Source: Anaerolineales bacterium
GTDB lineage: Bacteria > Chloroflexota > Anaerolineae > Anaerolineales > UBA6663
Direction: 5' to 3'
Assembly: GCA_020850595.1 (NCBI GenBank)
Contig: JADZEK010000172.1
Span: 1-64,000, forward strand
DNA length: 64,000 bases
A model generated the notes under the pieces. The model saw only the letters and a list, made by a program, of their open reading frames with translations, had not been told where the DNA came from and made no database searches. Every line of letters starts with the position of its first letter. Positions within the stretch are counted from its first letter, which is position 1. A program made the position numbers and the translations under genes. Shown piece after piece: positions 9,178 to 16,834 of the stretch.

Positions 9178-9615
9178 ATGGCGCCAAAGATCATTTTGCT
9201 GGTCGAAGACAACCCGGATGATGAGGCCCTGACCCGGCGCGCCTTCCGGAAGAACAATATTCTCAATGAACTGCGCGTGTGCCACAACGGCGTCGAGGCC
9301 CTGGACCTCCTGTTTGGCGAGGGACAGTATGCCGGGGAAGCCGCGCCGTTCAAGCCGGCGGTGATTCTGCTTGACCTGAACTTGCCGCTGCTGAGCGGGC
9401 TGGAGGTGCTGCGCCGGCTGCGGGCCGATGAGCGCACCCGCCTGCTACCGGTGGTGATCTTGACCTCGTCGAAAGAGGAGCGCGACCTGCTGGAGGGCTA
9501 CCGGCTGGGCGCGAATTCCTACGTGCGCAAGCCGGTGGATTTCGCGGAGTTCCTGGAGGCCACCCGCCAACTGGGGCTTTACTGGCTCATGCTCAACGAG
9601 CCGCCGCCAACCTAA
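9178..9615 (+). CDS. CheY-like single-domain response regulator (Rcp1 type)
   Basis: A 145-aa stand-alone receiver domain. The acidic pocket is E10-D11, the phospho-acceptor is D66 in ILLDLNLPL, the conserved Thr/Ser lies in VVILTSSK, and the conserved Lys is in YVRKPVDF. The insert between beta2 and beta3 and the YWLMLNEPP tail are typical of the Rcp1 group that pairs with phytochrome-like kinases. With no output domain it probably passes phosphate on or acts by binding a partner. It follows the sensor kinase by 39 nt and is almost certainly co-transcribed. Confidence 0.92.
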   Translation: MAPKIILLVEDNPDDEALTRRAFRKNNILNELRVCHNGVEALDLLFGEGQYAGEAAPFKPAVILLDLNLPLLSGLEVLRRLRADERTRLLPVVILTSSKEERDLLEGYRLGANSYVRKPVDFAEFLEATRQLGLYWLMLNEPPPT

Positions 9616-9651
9616 GCCGCGCCACACCCGGCCGCCGTTGGGCGGGTCGCG

Positions 9652-9657
9652 TATAAT
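9652..9657 (+). promoter_or_regulatory. -10 element of the gene at 9672
   Basis: A perfect TATAAT 14 nt before the ATG at 9672, with no clear -35. Transcription would start about 7-8 nt before the start codon, giving a very short leader with no room for a normal Shine-Dalgarno. Confidence 0.45.
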
Positions 9658-9671
9658 GCCGGCAGCCTCCT

Positions 9672-10499
9672 ATGAAAACAGTGCTGCTGGCTCTAGTGGC
9701 TTTGGCGGCGGGGGCGGGCCTGGGCCTGCTCTATAGCTGGGTGATCAGCCCGGTGGAATATACCGACACCGGCCCCAACACCCTGCGCGCCGATTATCAG
9801 GCGGCCTACGTGCAGTGGGCGGCCCGCGCATTGGCCGTGGACGGCAATCTGGGCCGCGCGCGCACCCGCCTGGCGCTGCTGGGCTGGAGTGACCCGGCGC
9901 AGGCCGCGGCCGCCCTGGCGAGCAGGCTGCAAAGCCAGGGCGCAGACGCCGAGCAGGTAGCCGCTGTCGCCGGGCTGGCCGCAGCGCTGGGCGGGCAGGC
10001 GGCCCCTACCCAAGCACCCGCCGGCGGCACACCGGCAGCCGAGGTGAGCGCCACGCCCGCACCCCCCACGGCCAGCGCCACCCCCCCGCCGCCGACCCCC
10101 ACCGTGGTCCCGTCCATCACGCCGCAACTGCTGCCCACCCGCACACCCACGGCCACGCCGCAGGGGGCGTTCGACTTCAAGGGCCGCCAACTGGTGTGCG
10201 ACCCAACGCTGGGCGAACCCTTGATCCAGGTGATGACGGAGGACGCCGGCACGGTGCCGGTGCCGGGGGTGGAGGTCGTGGTGACCTGGGAGGGCGGATT
10301 TGACCATTTCTACACCGGCCTCAAGCCCGATCAGGGCCAGGGCTATGGCGACTTCACGATGGCGCCGGGGATCGAATATACCGTGCACCTGGCGGAAAGC
10401 CCCTCGCTGACGGTGGAGGGCATCACCGTGGAGAACTGCGGCGATGGCGCGGGCGGCACCTTCCCCGGCGCGTGGCTGCTGGTGTTCCGTCAGCCGTAG
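9672..10499 (+). CDS. Membrane-anchored protein with Pro/Thr linker, YSWVISPVEY family
   Basis: A 275-aa protein. The N-terminal membrane anchor (about 4-22) runs into LYSWVISPVEY and a helical region (about 30-110) paralogous to the 125-aa protein at 4567. A Pro/Thr/Ala-rich linker (about 112-165, ending PTRTPTATPQ) then leads to a C-terminal beta-type domain of about 100 aa (GRQLVCDPTLGEPLIQV, VVTWEGGFDHFYTGLKP). That domain holds two Cys (in LVCDP and VENCGDG) that could form a disulfide outside the cell. It appears to be a longer version of the same family with an added extracellular domain. Function unknown. It lies 56 nt after the response-regulator gene but has its own TATAAT box. Confidence 0.65.
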   Translation: MKTVLLALVALAAGAGLGLLYSWVISPVEYTDTGPNTLRADYQAAYVQWAARALAVDGNLGRARTRLALLGWSDPAQAAAALASRLQSQGADAEQVAAVAGLAAALGGQAAPTQAPAGGTPAAEVSATPAPPTASATPPPPTPTVVPSITPQLLPTRTPTATPQGAFDFKGRQLVCDPTLGEPLIQVMTEDAGTVPVPGVEVVVTWEGGFDHFYTGLKPDQGQGYGDFTMAPGIEYTVHLAESPSLTVEGITVENCGDGAGGTFPGAWLLVFRQP

Positions 10500-10595
10500 C
10501 GGCGAACTCGGAATGGCTGATTTCGCTTGAGTCAGCGGCTGCCGCGCCTGGCCCGGCCAGATGCGCCCGCGCCAGGCGGCTGTTCACCGCTGTGC

Positions 10596-10624
10596 TTGAC
10601 CCGTTATGGCCGGTCAGGTATAAG
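10596..10624 (+). promoter_or_regulatory. Sigma-70 type promoter
   Basis: TTGACC (10596-10601), a 17-nt spacer and TATAAG (10619-10624), located about 70 bp before the lipoprotein gene at 10696. Confidence 0.6.
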
Positions 10625-10695
10625 AATGCCAATCACTTGCACATGAAATTGCGCGGCCGGCGGCCTGCCGGCCAGTGTGCCCAGGAGTAACCCGC

Positions 10696-11823
10696 GTGCG
10701 CCGCTCACACCGCATTTTCTCGCTGCTTAGCCTGGCCAGTCTGGTGCTGGCGGCCTGCGCTGCGCCCACTCAGCGGCCCGCCTCGCCCACCCCGGCCCTG
10801 GCGCCCACCGGCACCCCCAGCCCAGTGCCGCCGCCGGTGGACCTCAGCGGCCTCCACACCTACCTCACCGGCAAGACCGGCGAACTGCACACTGCGACCA
10901 CCGCGCTTAAGAACGCCGCCCAGACGTATTTTCAGCTTGCCTCGCAGTCGAATTTCAATTATGCAGCCCTGTGGCAGAACCACAGCCAGGAGGCTATCGC
11001 CGCCGTCAACGCAGCCCGCGCCGCCTGGACCCAGGCCGGCCCGCTCTACCGGCAGAGCGAAGGCATCGTGGCAGGCACGCCCAGCCTGGCCGACTTTGAC
11101 ATTCTGCTGAGCGCGGGCGCCTCGGCCGCCGCTGACGCGCAGAACGCCGCGCCCTACGACCTGACCCTGGGCGACGGCCGGGTGTTGCCGCGCCCCGGTA
11201 ACCTGCTGGGCGTCACCGAGAGCACGCTGTGGGGCACCTGGCCCGACTTCACCGCGCCCGTGCCGGCCGACTTCAACCGCGACGGGACGCTGGAGTTCGG
11301 CGAAGCGCTGCCCGACGCCTACGTGCTCCAGGCCGCCACGGCCGCGCTCGACCAGTACGCCGGCGAGCTGCAAACTGCCGCCGCCGCCTGGACCCCCACG
11401 CCGTCGGATGCCTTGAGCGCGCTGGTCACCATGGTCCCGACCATGAACGAGGACTTCCAGTCGTGGAAGCAGAGCCGCTTCGTGGCAGGCGACGCCACCA
11501 CCCGGCGCGACCTGGGCGTCATCTCGCGTCTGGCCGATATCCTCGACATCCTGAGCAGCCTGCAAGTCGTGCACGACAACGTCAGCCCCCTCATCCAGCG
11601 GGTCACCCCCCGCCAGGATCAGGATATTCGGCAGGGCCTGACCGACCTGCGAGCGTTTGTGGCCGACGTGTACCAACAGGAACAGGACGGCAAGGTATTT
11701 ACGCCCGAGGAAGCCGACCTGCTGGGGTCAGAGGCGCAAAACCGCGCCACCGCCATCACCGGGCTGGTGACGCAAGCCGCCGCGCAGTTGAATGTCGAGC
11801 TGGTTCACCCTCGGCCGCGCTGA
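10696..11823 (+). CDS. Lipoprotein, all-helical, weakly imelysin/EfeO-like
   Basis: A 375-aa lipoprotein. The signal peptide ends in the lipobox LVLAAC and is followed by a Pro/Ala/Thr-rich linker (about 20-50). GTG 10696 is chosen because AGGAG lies 8 nt upstream; an earlier GTG at 10675 would put the site inside the gene. The mature protein is helical, with segments such as LHTYLTGKTGELHTATTAL and ADFDILLSAGASAAADAQN. The pattern GDGRVLPRPGNLLGVTESTLWGT recalls imelysin-like or EfeO/EfeM iron-uptake proteins. The HxxE metal motif of that family is not evident, so this is a weak suggestion only. It has its own promoter and no obvious operon partner. Confidence 0.55.
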   Translation: MRRSHRIFSLLSLASLVLAACAAPTQRPASPTPALAPTGTPSPVPPPVDLSGLHTYLTGKTGELHTATTALKNAAQTYFQLASQSNFNYAALWQNHSQEAIAAVNAARAAWTQAGPLYRQSEGIVAGTPSLADFDILLSAGASAAADAQNAAPYDLTLGDGRVLPRPGNLLGVTESTLWGTWPDFTAPVPADFNRDGTLEFGEALPDAYVLQAATAALDQYAGELQTAAAAWTPTPSDALSALVTMVPTMNEDFQSWKQSRFVAGDATTRRDLGVISRLADILDILSSLQVVHDNVSPLIQRVTPRQDQDIRQGLTDLRAFVADVYQQEQDGKVFTPEEADLLGSEAQNRATAITGLVTQAAAQLNVELVHPRPR

Positions 11824-12060
11824 CCCCGCCCGGTGACATTCGGCGCGGGCGGCCAGGCCCTGCGCGCCAGGCCGCTGCGCGCGCCGGGCCTCAGCCCTGC
11901 CTCCCGCGCAGCGAACACCCGGCGAACGGCGCACCCGGCGCAGGCAGCTACAGTGGGCGGGCGTCAGCCGCCAGGCCAGACCCCAGGCCCGGGCGTGGCG
12001 AACAGTGGCACCGCTTATCGCTTTTCAGAAAATTCGTCCACCGTTAAACCAGTCTCCTAC
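11824..12060. other. Intergenic region without visible gene
   Basis: The first part is very GC-rich, with short open frames that have no ribosome site or recognisable content. It becomes AT-rich after about 12015, leading into the GntR-gene promoter. Confidence 0.4.
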
Positions 12061-12089
12061 TTGACTCTGGATTAATACTTCCTTAGAAT
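12061..12089 (+). promoter_or_regulatory. Strong sigma-70 promoter of the GntR gene and island
   Basis: TTGACT (12061-12066), a 17-nt spacer and TAGAAT (12084-12089). It is among the best -35/-10 pairs in the window, in a locally AT-rich stretch. Expected transcription start is near 12096. Confidence 0.75.
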
Positions 12090-12101
12090 ACAGCCGATAA
12101 A

Positions 12102-12111
12102 GTTGTACAAC
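12102..12111 (+). promoter_or_regulatory. Candidate GntR/HutC operator
   Basis: GTTGTACAAC is a perfect 10-bp palindrome just downstream of the predicted transcription start. HutC-subfamily repressors bind short palindromes with a GT-N-TA-N-AC-like core, and this fits. The position would let the repressor block its own promoter and, by read-through, the island. Confidence 0.55.
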
Positions 12112-12161
12112 AACTGCCAAGTGAATTTTTGCTCAAGCAAATTCGGGGCATTTTTCCACAA

Positions 12162-12965
12162 ATGCCGCCGATGGGTCGGTCTGTGACCAACAAGCCGCCG
12201 GTGCCAGCCAGTGAGTCGAGCGGATCAAACCGCCTCCGCCCCAACGTGCCCATCGCGGTGCGGGCCGCCAACCTCCTGCGACGCCGTTTGCGGCAGGAGT
12301 TTGCACACGGCGGGCGCCTGCCCAGCGAGCATGAGATCGCGGTGGAGCTGGGCATCAGCCGGGGCACGGTGCGCCAGGCGCTGGCCATCTTGCAGCAAGA
12401 GGGTGTCATCACCCGGCAGCAAGGCTCGGGCACCTACGCCAACCCGACGGTGCTGGGCATTCCAGCGCGAATTGATTTTGCCTATGAATTTGGGCAGCTC
12501 ATCGAGAATTCGGGCCTGCGGGCCGATATCCAGACGCTGGAAGTGAGCACGACGATGGCCGACGCCGACGCGGCTCGCCGCCTGAGCATCGTGGACGGCG
12601 ACCCCGTGCTTTTGGTGCGCAAGGTCTTCCTAGCCGATGGTCAGCCGGCCATATACGGGCACGAACTGCTGCCGCTGCACTTAGTCCGAGAGGCGTATGC
12701 GGCCGGCGAGCTGGAAGGGCCGATCTTTCGTTTTATCGAGCGCCGCTGCCTCACCCGGGTGGACTATATCCTGTCGGAGCTGGTGCCGACGACGGCTTCG
12801 GCGCTGGTGGCGTCGCTGCTCGATCTGGCCGAACACACGCCGCTGCTCCAGTTTGTCGAGGTGATGTACAGCCCGCGCAACCAGCCGCTGGTGCTGGCCA
12901 GCATTTACTTTCGCGACCCGCCGATTCGGTTCCACGCCCTGCGCAAGCTCGTGCCGTTGGACTGA
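12162..12965 (+). CDS. GntR/HutC-family transcriptional regulator (UTRA effector domain)
   Basis: A protein of about 267 aa. The N-terminal winged helix (residues about 20-95) has the GntR signature LPSEHEIAVELGISRGTVR followed by a QGSGTY wing. The C-terminal UTRA fold (about 105-265; AYEFGQLIENSGL, VLLVRKVFLADGQPAIYGHE, LLQFVEVMYSPRNQPLVLASIYFR) is the HutC-type small-molecule sensor. ATG 12162 and ATG 12171 are both possible; neither has a clear Shine-Dalgarno, and 12162 is used here. The gene heads a co-directional run of transporter and nucleoside-breakdown genes, so it likely represses them until a substrate or product binds UTRA. The palindrome at 12102 is the likely operator. Confidence 0.88.
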   Translation: MPPMGRSVTNKPPVPASESSGSNRLRPNVPIAVRAANLLRRRLRQEFAHGGRLPSEHEIAVELGISRGTVRQALAILQQEGVITRQQGSGTYANPTVLGIPARIDFAYEFGQLIENSGLRADIQTLEVSTTMADADAARRLSIVDGDPVLLVRKVFLADGQPAIYGHELLPLHLVREAYAAGELEGPIFRFIERRCLTRVDYILSELVPTTASALVASLLDLAEHTPLLQFVEVMYSPRNQPLVLASIYFRDPPIRFHALRKLVPLD

Positions 12966-13098
12966 GGACCCGGAAAAGCCCGGCGCGCCGGAGGGGAGCG
13001 CGGCCGGCCGCCGCCAAGGAGGTGTTCGAGGGCAAGTACTTCGATCTGTTCGCCGCCGCTGTCGTTTTCGCCGCCGCCCACTGACTCTGGAGGATGCA

Positions 13099-13782
13099 AT
13101 GGCTACATCCGCACCAAGCTTGCGGTCGTATCGAATCCCCACGAACTATGTGATTGCCCTCGTCCCGGCTGCCGTGGCGCTGAACATCGTCGGCAGCTAC
13201 ATCAACACGTCGCTCAAACTGCCCACCTTCCTGGATATGATCGGCACGGCCGTGGTGGCCATCACCATCGGCCCGTGGTGGGGCGCGCTGGCCGGGGCCT
13301 TGACCAACACGGTCAACGGCTTCATCAGCAGCCCGATCAGCCTGCCGTTTGCCGCGGTCAACGTCATCGGCGCGCTGGTGTGGGGCTACGGCGTGCGCTG
13401 GGGCATGGCCAAGAGCCTCGTGCTCTACTTCATCCTGGCCTGCGTGGTCGCGCTGGCCTGCACCCTGATGGCCGTGCCGATTTACGTCTTCGTCTTCGGC
13501 GGGGCCACCGGCCACTTCGCCGACATGATGACGGCGGCTTTCGTAGGCATGGGCCAGAACCTGATCACCTCGGTCTTCAGCGCCAACATCATCGTGTCGT
13601 TGGCCGATAAGATCATCGCTTCCTTCGTCGCCCTGGCGATCTTGGAAGCCCTGCCGCCCATCCTGACCAGCCACCTGGACATCGTCAAGGCCCCGCGCAT
13701 GCAGCTGGTGGCGTGGATCGCGGGCGGCATCGTCGTGGCCGTCGTCCTGGCGCTCATCGCCGCGGCGGCCGCCGCCGGTTAG
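13099..13782 (+). CDS. ECF transporter S component (substrate-binding membrane protein)
   Basis: A 227-aa integral membrane protein with about six hydrophobic segments and the S-component pattern of short loops (VALNIVGSYINTSLKLPTFL, WWGALAGALTNTVNGFISS, ADKIIASFVALAIL). It would bind the substrate and associate with the EcfT/ATPase module encoded just downstream. GGAGG lies 7 nt before the ATG. The 133-nt gap after the regulator gene has no visible terminator. I cannot read the substrate from sequence; the following genes argue for a nucleoside, nucleobase or related pyrimidine. It does not look like the textbook RibU, ThiT or BioY S components. Confidence 0.8.
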   Translation: MATSAPSLRSYRIPTNYVIALVPAAVALNIVGSYINTSLKLPTFLDMIGTAVVAITIGPWWGALAGALTNTVNGFISSPISLPFAAVNVIGALVWGYGVRWGMAKSLVLYFILACVVALACTLMAVPIYVFVFGGATGHFADMMTAAFVGMGQNLITSVFSANIIVSLADKIIASFVALAILEALPPILTSHLDIVKAPRMQLVAWIAGGIVVAVVLALIAAAAAAG

Positions 13783-13815
13783 CCCGACCTAGCCACACTT
13801 ACTCTGGAGGCTATC

Positions 13816-14118
13816 ATGAATCAGATCGTCGTCATCATCGCGGCTGTGATCGCCGTCGCGGCTGTGTTCTACGCCCGCAGCGTTAAGACGGACGCCAACA
13901 GCGCCACGCTCTCGGCCGGGCAGGCCCTCGGAGCGGGCATCGTCGGGTTGGGCATCCTGCTGCTGGCCATGCCGTATGCAGCGGGCGCCATTGCCGCTTT
14001 GGAGTTCATCTCCAGCAGCGACTTCGGCATCTTGTCGGGGGCGGTCTACGCCATCGGCATCTTGGCCGTGGTCGGCGGCATCTTGCTGGTCTTGGTGCGC
14101 GGCGCGCAGGAAAGCTAG
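13816..14118 (+). CDS. Small membrane protein in the ECF operon
   Basis: A 100-aa protein with three predicted membrane segments (about 3-19, 38-62, 70-95). It has a clear GGAGG about 8 nt before the ATG, 33 nt after the S component. Position and size suggest an accessory subunit of the transporter, but I know no family for it. The conserved-looking loop between helices 1 and 2 (ARSVKTDANSATLSAGQAL) is polar. Confidence 0.7.
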   Translation: MNQIVVIIAAVIAVAAVFYARSVKTDANSATLSAGQALGAGIVGLGILLLAMPYAAGAIAALEFISSSDFGILSGAVYAIGILAVVGGILLVLVRGAQES

Positions 14119-14206
14119 GCGCGCGGCGGCGAACGGCCGGGGCGCTGGCCTCCCCCAGCGCCCCGGCCAACCTCGGCGGTTTCTCCCCCTACCCCAAAAG
14201 GCCCGC

Positions 14207-15064
14207 ATGGCCGACACACTCATCACCATTGAAGACTTCAGCTACCAATACGCCCTGACCGACACGCCGGCGCTCAAGCATCTCAACCTGGAGATCAAGG
14301 CCGGCGAATACGTGGCCGTGATGGGCGCCTGCGCCGCGGGCAAGACTTCGCTGTGCCTGACCATGAACGGCATCATCCCGAACATGATGGCCGGCGGGCA
14401 TACCGGCAAGGTGACCGTGGCCGGGCACGACACCGCCACCACGCCCGTGCGCGAGCTGGCCCGCACGGTGGGCATGGTGTTCGACAACCCAGAATTTCAG
14501 CTCTCGCAAGTCAGCGCCCGCGAGGAGATCGCGCTGGGCCTGGAAAACACCGGCGTGCCGCGCGACGAAATGCTGCGCCGGATCAAAGAAGTGCTGGCGA
14601 TCGTGGGGCTGACGGGCTACGAAGACCGCTCGCCCCTGGCCATGTCGGGCGGGCAGCAGCAGCGCCTGGCGATTGCCGCTGCGCTGGCGATGTACCCGCA
14701 AGTGCTGGTGCTGGACGAGCCGACCTCTAACCTGGACCCGATCGGCAAGGAGGAAGTCTTTGCCGTGGCCGCGCGCCTGAACCGCGAGCGCGGCATGACG
14801 ATTGTGATCGTGGAGCATGAAGTGGAAGTGATGGCCGCCTATGCCGACCGGCTGGTGGTGATGGCGAACGGCGAGATCGTGCTCAACGACACTCCGCGCG
14901 CCGTGCTGGCGCAGGTAGACAAACTGGCCGAGTACCGCACGCGCCCGCCGCAGGTGACGGAGATGGCCTACGCGCTGACCCAGGCCGGGCGGCCGGCCCC
15001 GGCCGAGTGGCCGGTGACGTTGGAGCAGGCGCTCAGCGTTTATCCGCCGGTGGAGGCCCACTGA
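14207..15064 (+). CDS. ecfA: ECF transporter ATPase subunit A1
   Basis: A 285-aa ABC ATPase. Walker A is GACAAGKTS (40-48), the signature is MSGGQQQR, Walker B is VLVLDEP followed by the D-loop SNLD, and the H-loop is in IVIVEHE. The Q-loop position reads VFDNPEFQ, with Asp93 where the family usually has Gln (VFQNP). The ATG at 14207 begins the ABC fold directly; upstream in-frame codons overlap the preceding gene and are not used. It ends in a TGATG overlap with the second ATPase. With the partner it would form the heterodimeric motor of the ECF transporter. Confidence 0.88.
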   Translation: MADTLITIEDFSYQYALTDTPALKHLNLEIKAGEYVAVMGACAAGKTSLCLTMNGIIPNMMAGGHTGKVTVAGHDTATTPVRELARTVGMVFDNPEFQLSQVSAREEIALGLENTGVPRDEMLRRIKEVLAIVGLTGYEDRSPLAMSGGQQQRLAIAAALAMYPQVLVLDEPTSNLDPIGKEEVFAVAARLNRERGMTIVIVEHEVEVMAAYADRLVVMANGEIVLNDTPRAVLAQVDKLAEYRTRPPQVTEMAYALTQAGRPAPAEWPVTLEQALSVYPPVEAH

Positions 15065-15921
15065 TGCCTGAAGCAAGCATGACCCCAGCCGCCGGCGGCG
15101 CGAGCGACACGCCGATCGTGGTCGAGCACATCACCCACATCTATCCCGGCGGCGTGCTGGCGCTCAAAGAAACCAACTTGACGATCCACAAAGGCGAAGT
15201 GCTGGGCGTGGTCGGGCAGAACGGCTCAGGCAAGACCACGCTGGTGAAGCACTTCAACGGGCTGCTGCGGCCCAGCAGCGGCAAACTGCTGATCATGGGG
15301 CAAGACAGCGCGGCGCAGCCGGTGCACACCCTGGCGCGGCACGTGGGCTATGTCTTTCAGAACCCCAACCACCAGATCTTCTCCACCTCGGTGCAGGCCG
15401 AGCTGACTTTCGGGCCGACCAACCTGGGCCTGCCGCCGGAGGAAGTGAAGGTGCGCGTGGCCGAAGCGGCCGAGTTCTTTGAGCTGAACCCCCTGTTGGA
15501 GCGTCACCCGTACCGGCTGGCCTTCCCGCTGCGCAAGCTGGTGGGCATGGCCTCGGTCTACGCCATGGACCCGGCCGTCATGGTGCTGGACGAGCCGACC
15601 ACCGGCCAGGACCACGAAGGCTCGAACCTGGTGCGCAAGCTGGTGCGCCGGCTGCGCGAGCAGGGCAAGACGGTGGTGATTGTGTCGCACGACATGGCGC
15701 TGATGGCCGAGGTGACCGACCGCCTGGTGGCGCTCTGGTCGGCCGAGGTGATCGCCGTCGGTTCGCCGCGCGAGATCTTCGCCAACGACGACGTGATGCA
15801 GCGCACCAAGCTGCACCCGCCGCAGATCACGCAATTTACGCGCCGGCGCTGGCCGGGCGACCCGCAGCGCCTGGCCCTGAGCGTGGCCGAGGCGGTGAAA
15901 TTGATGAGCGAGGCACGCTAA
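15064..15921 (+). CDS. ecfA: ECF transporter ATPase subunit A2 with degenerate signature motif
   Basis: A 285-aa ABC ATPase whose ATG overlaps the stop of the first ATPase gene. Walker A is GQNGSGKT (51-58), the Q-loop is VFQNPNHQ, Walker B is VMVLDEP (172-178), and the H-loop is in VVIVSHD. Where LSGGQ is expected the sequence reads FPLRKLVGMAS (154-164), so the ABC signature is missing. The first subunit has an intact signature (MSGGQ) but an altered Q-loop. The pair should therefore have one normal and one degenerate composite ATP site. Translational coupling with both neighbours fits a stoichiometric complex. Confidence 0.87.
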   Translation: MPEASMTPAAGGASDTPIVVEHITHIYPGGVLALKETNLTIHKGEVLGVVGQNGSGKTTLVKHFNGLLRPSSGKLLIMGQDSAAQPVHTLARHVGYVFQNPNHQIFSTSVQAELTFGPTNLGLPPEEVKVRVAEAAEFFELNPLLERHPYRLAFPLRKLVGMASVYAMDPAVMVLDEPTTGQDHEGSNLVRKLVRRLREQGKTVVIVSHDMALMAEVTDRLVALWSAEVIAVGSPREIFANDDVMQRTKLHPPQITQFTRRRWPGDPQRLALSVAEAVKLMSEAR

Positions 15922-16818
15922 ATGGCCCAGAACCTGCCCATCCCGGTTGTCTTCGTCCCGCGCGACTCGTTCTTCCACCGGCTGCACCCGCTGGCCAAGG
16001 CGGTGTGGGCCATTGGGGCGGTGGTCATCGCGTTCGCCACCCGCAACCCGCTGGTGCTGTTGATCATCTTTGCGCTCGGGCTGATTTTCATCGCCGTCGC
16101 GCGCGTGCTGCCGGCCTACGGCCAGGTGATGCGCCTGCTGCTGCCCATCTCGCTGTCGCTGATCGTCTTTCAGGCGCTGGCCCCGGCCTTTCCGCAGCCG
16201 TGGACGCCGATTGCCAACCTGGGGCCGTTCACGATCTACCAGGAGGGCATCTACAGTGGGCTGTCGCTGCTGATGCGGGCCTGGGCCGGCAGCAGTTTCG
16301 CCGTGCTGTTGGTGTTGACCACGCACCCCGGCGACCTGTTTGCCGCTCTGCAAAAACTGGGCGTGCCGCACGAGCTGAACTTCATGGTCTCGGCCAGCCT
16401 GCAATTGGTGCCGATCGTGCAGCGCGAGTTTCAGATCGTGCTGAGCGCCCAACGCTCGCGCGGCATGCGGCCGCGGGGCTTTGCCAGCGTCTTGCCCAGC
16501 ATGGTGCCGGTGTTCGCCGGAACAATTGAGCGCGTGCAGCAGTTGGCGTTGAGCCTGGAGTCGCGCGCCTTCGGCTCCAAAGGCGCCAAGACCAGCCTGC
16601 GCGATATCAAAGCCAGCCCCAAAGACTACCTGTTTGCCCTGGCCGGCGTGGTGGTGACCGTGATCGTCACCTATTACGTCCTGGCCAACAGCGTGGCGCT
16701 GGACTGGAGCAAGACGGCCTTCATGCCCGGCTGGGCCGCCGTAGCCATGGTGGTGGCGGCCGCGGCCATCTTCTTGACCTTCACCGTGATGGTGTGGCGG
16801 CGCGCCTCCCAAGACTAA
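15922..16818 (+). CDS. ecfT: ECF transporter transmembrane subunit EcfT
   Basis: A 298-aa membrane protein. N-terminal membrane segments (about 27-62, 70-90, 110-132) are followed by the cytoplasmic coupling domain. That domain holds the two Xaa-Arg-Xaa motifs typical of EcfT: SRG at 179-181 (in SAQRSRGM) and SRA at 214-216 (in SLESRAF), which dock into the two ATPases. A C-terminal helix pair follows (about 235-290). It starts on the base right after the A2 stop codon, completing an S-x-A-A-T gene order. Confidence 0.9.
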   Translation: MAQNLPIPVVFVPRDSFFHRLHPLAKAVWAIGAVVIAFATRNPLVLLIIFALGLIFIAVARVLPAYGQVMRLLLPISLSLIVFQALAPAFPQPWTPIANLGPFTIYQEGIYSGLSLLMRAWAGSSFAVLLVLTTHPGDLFAALQKLGVPHELNFMVSASLQLVPIVQREFQIVLSAQRSRGMRPRGFASVLPSMVPVFAGTIERVQQLALSLESRAFGSKGAKTSLRDIKASPKDYLFALAGVVVTVIVTYYVLANSVALDWSKTAFMPGWAAVAMVVAAAAIFLTFTVMVWRRASQD

Positions 16819-16834
16819 CCAAAGGACGCATCCT

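Noticed and set aside
7660-9285. 541-codon frame on the minus strand
   Set aside because: Antisense to the sensor kinase, whose motifs are unambiguous; low-complexity composition.
13003-13086. Coding-like fragment (AAAKEVFEGKYFDLF) before the ECF S gene
   Set aside because: Reads like a protein C-terminus, but I find no start, no matching gene nearby and no second copy in the window; could be chance.
15226-16812. 528-codon frame on the minus strand
   Set aside because: Antisense to the ECF ATPase and EcfT genes; His/Gln/Arg-rich with no domain.
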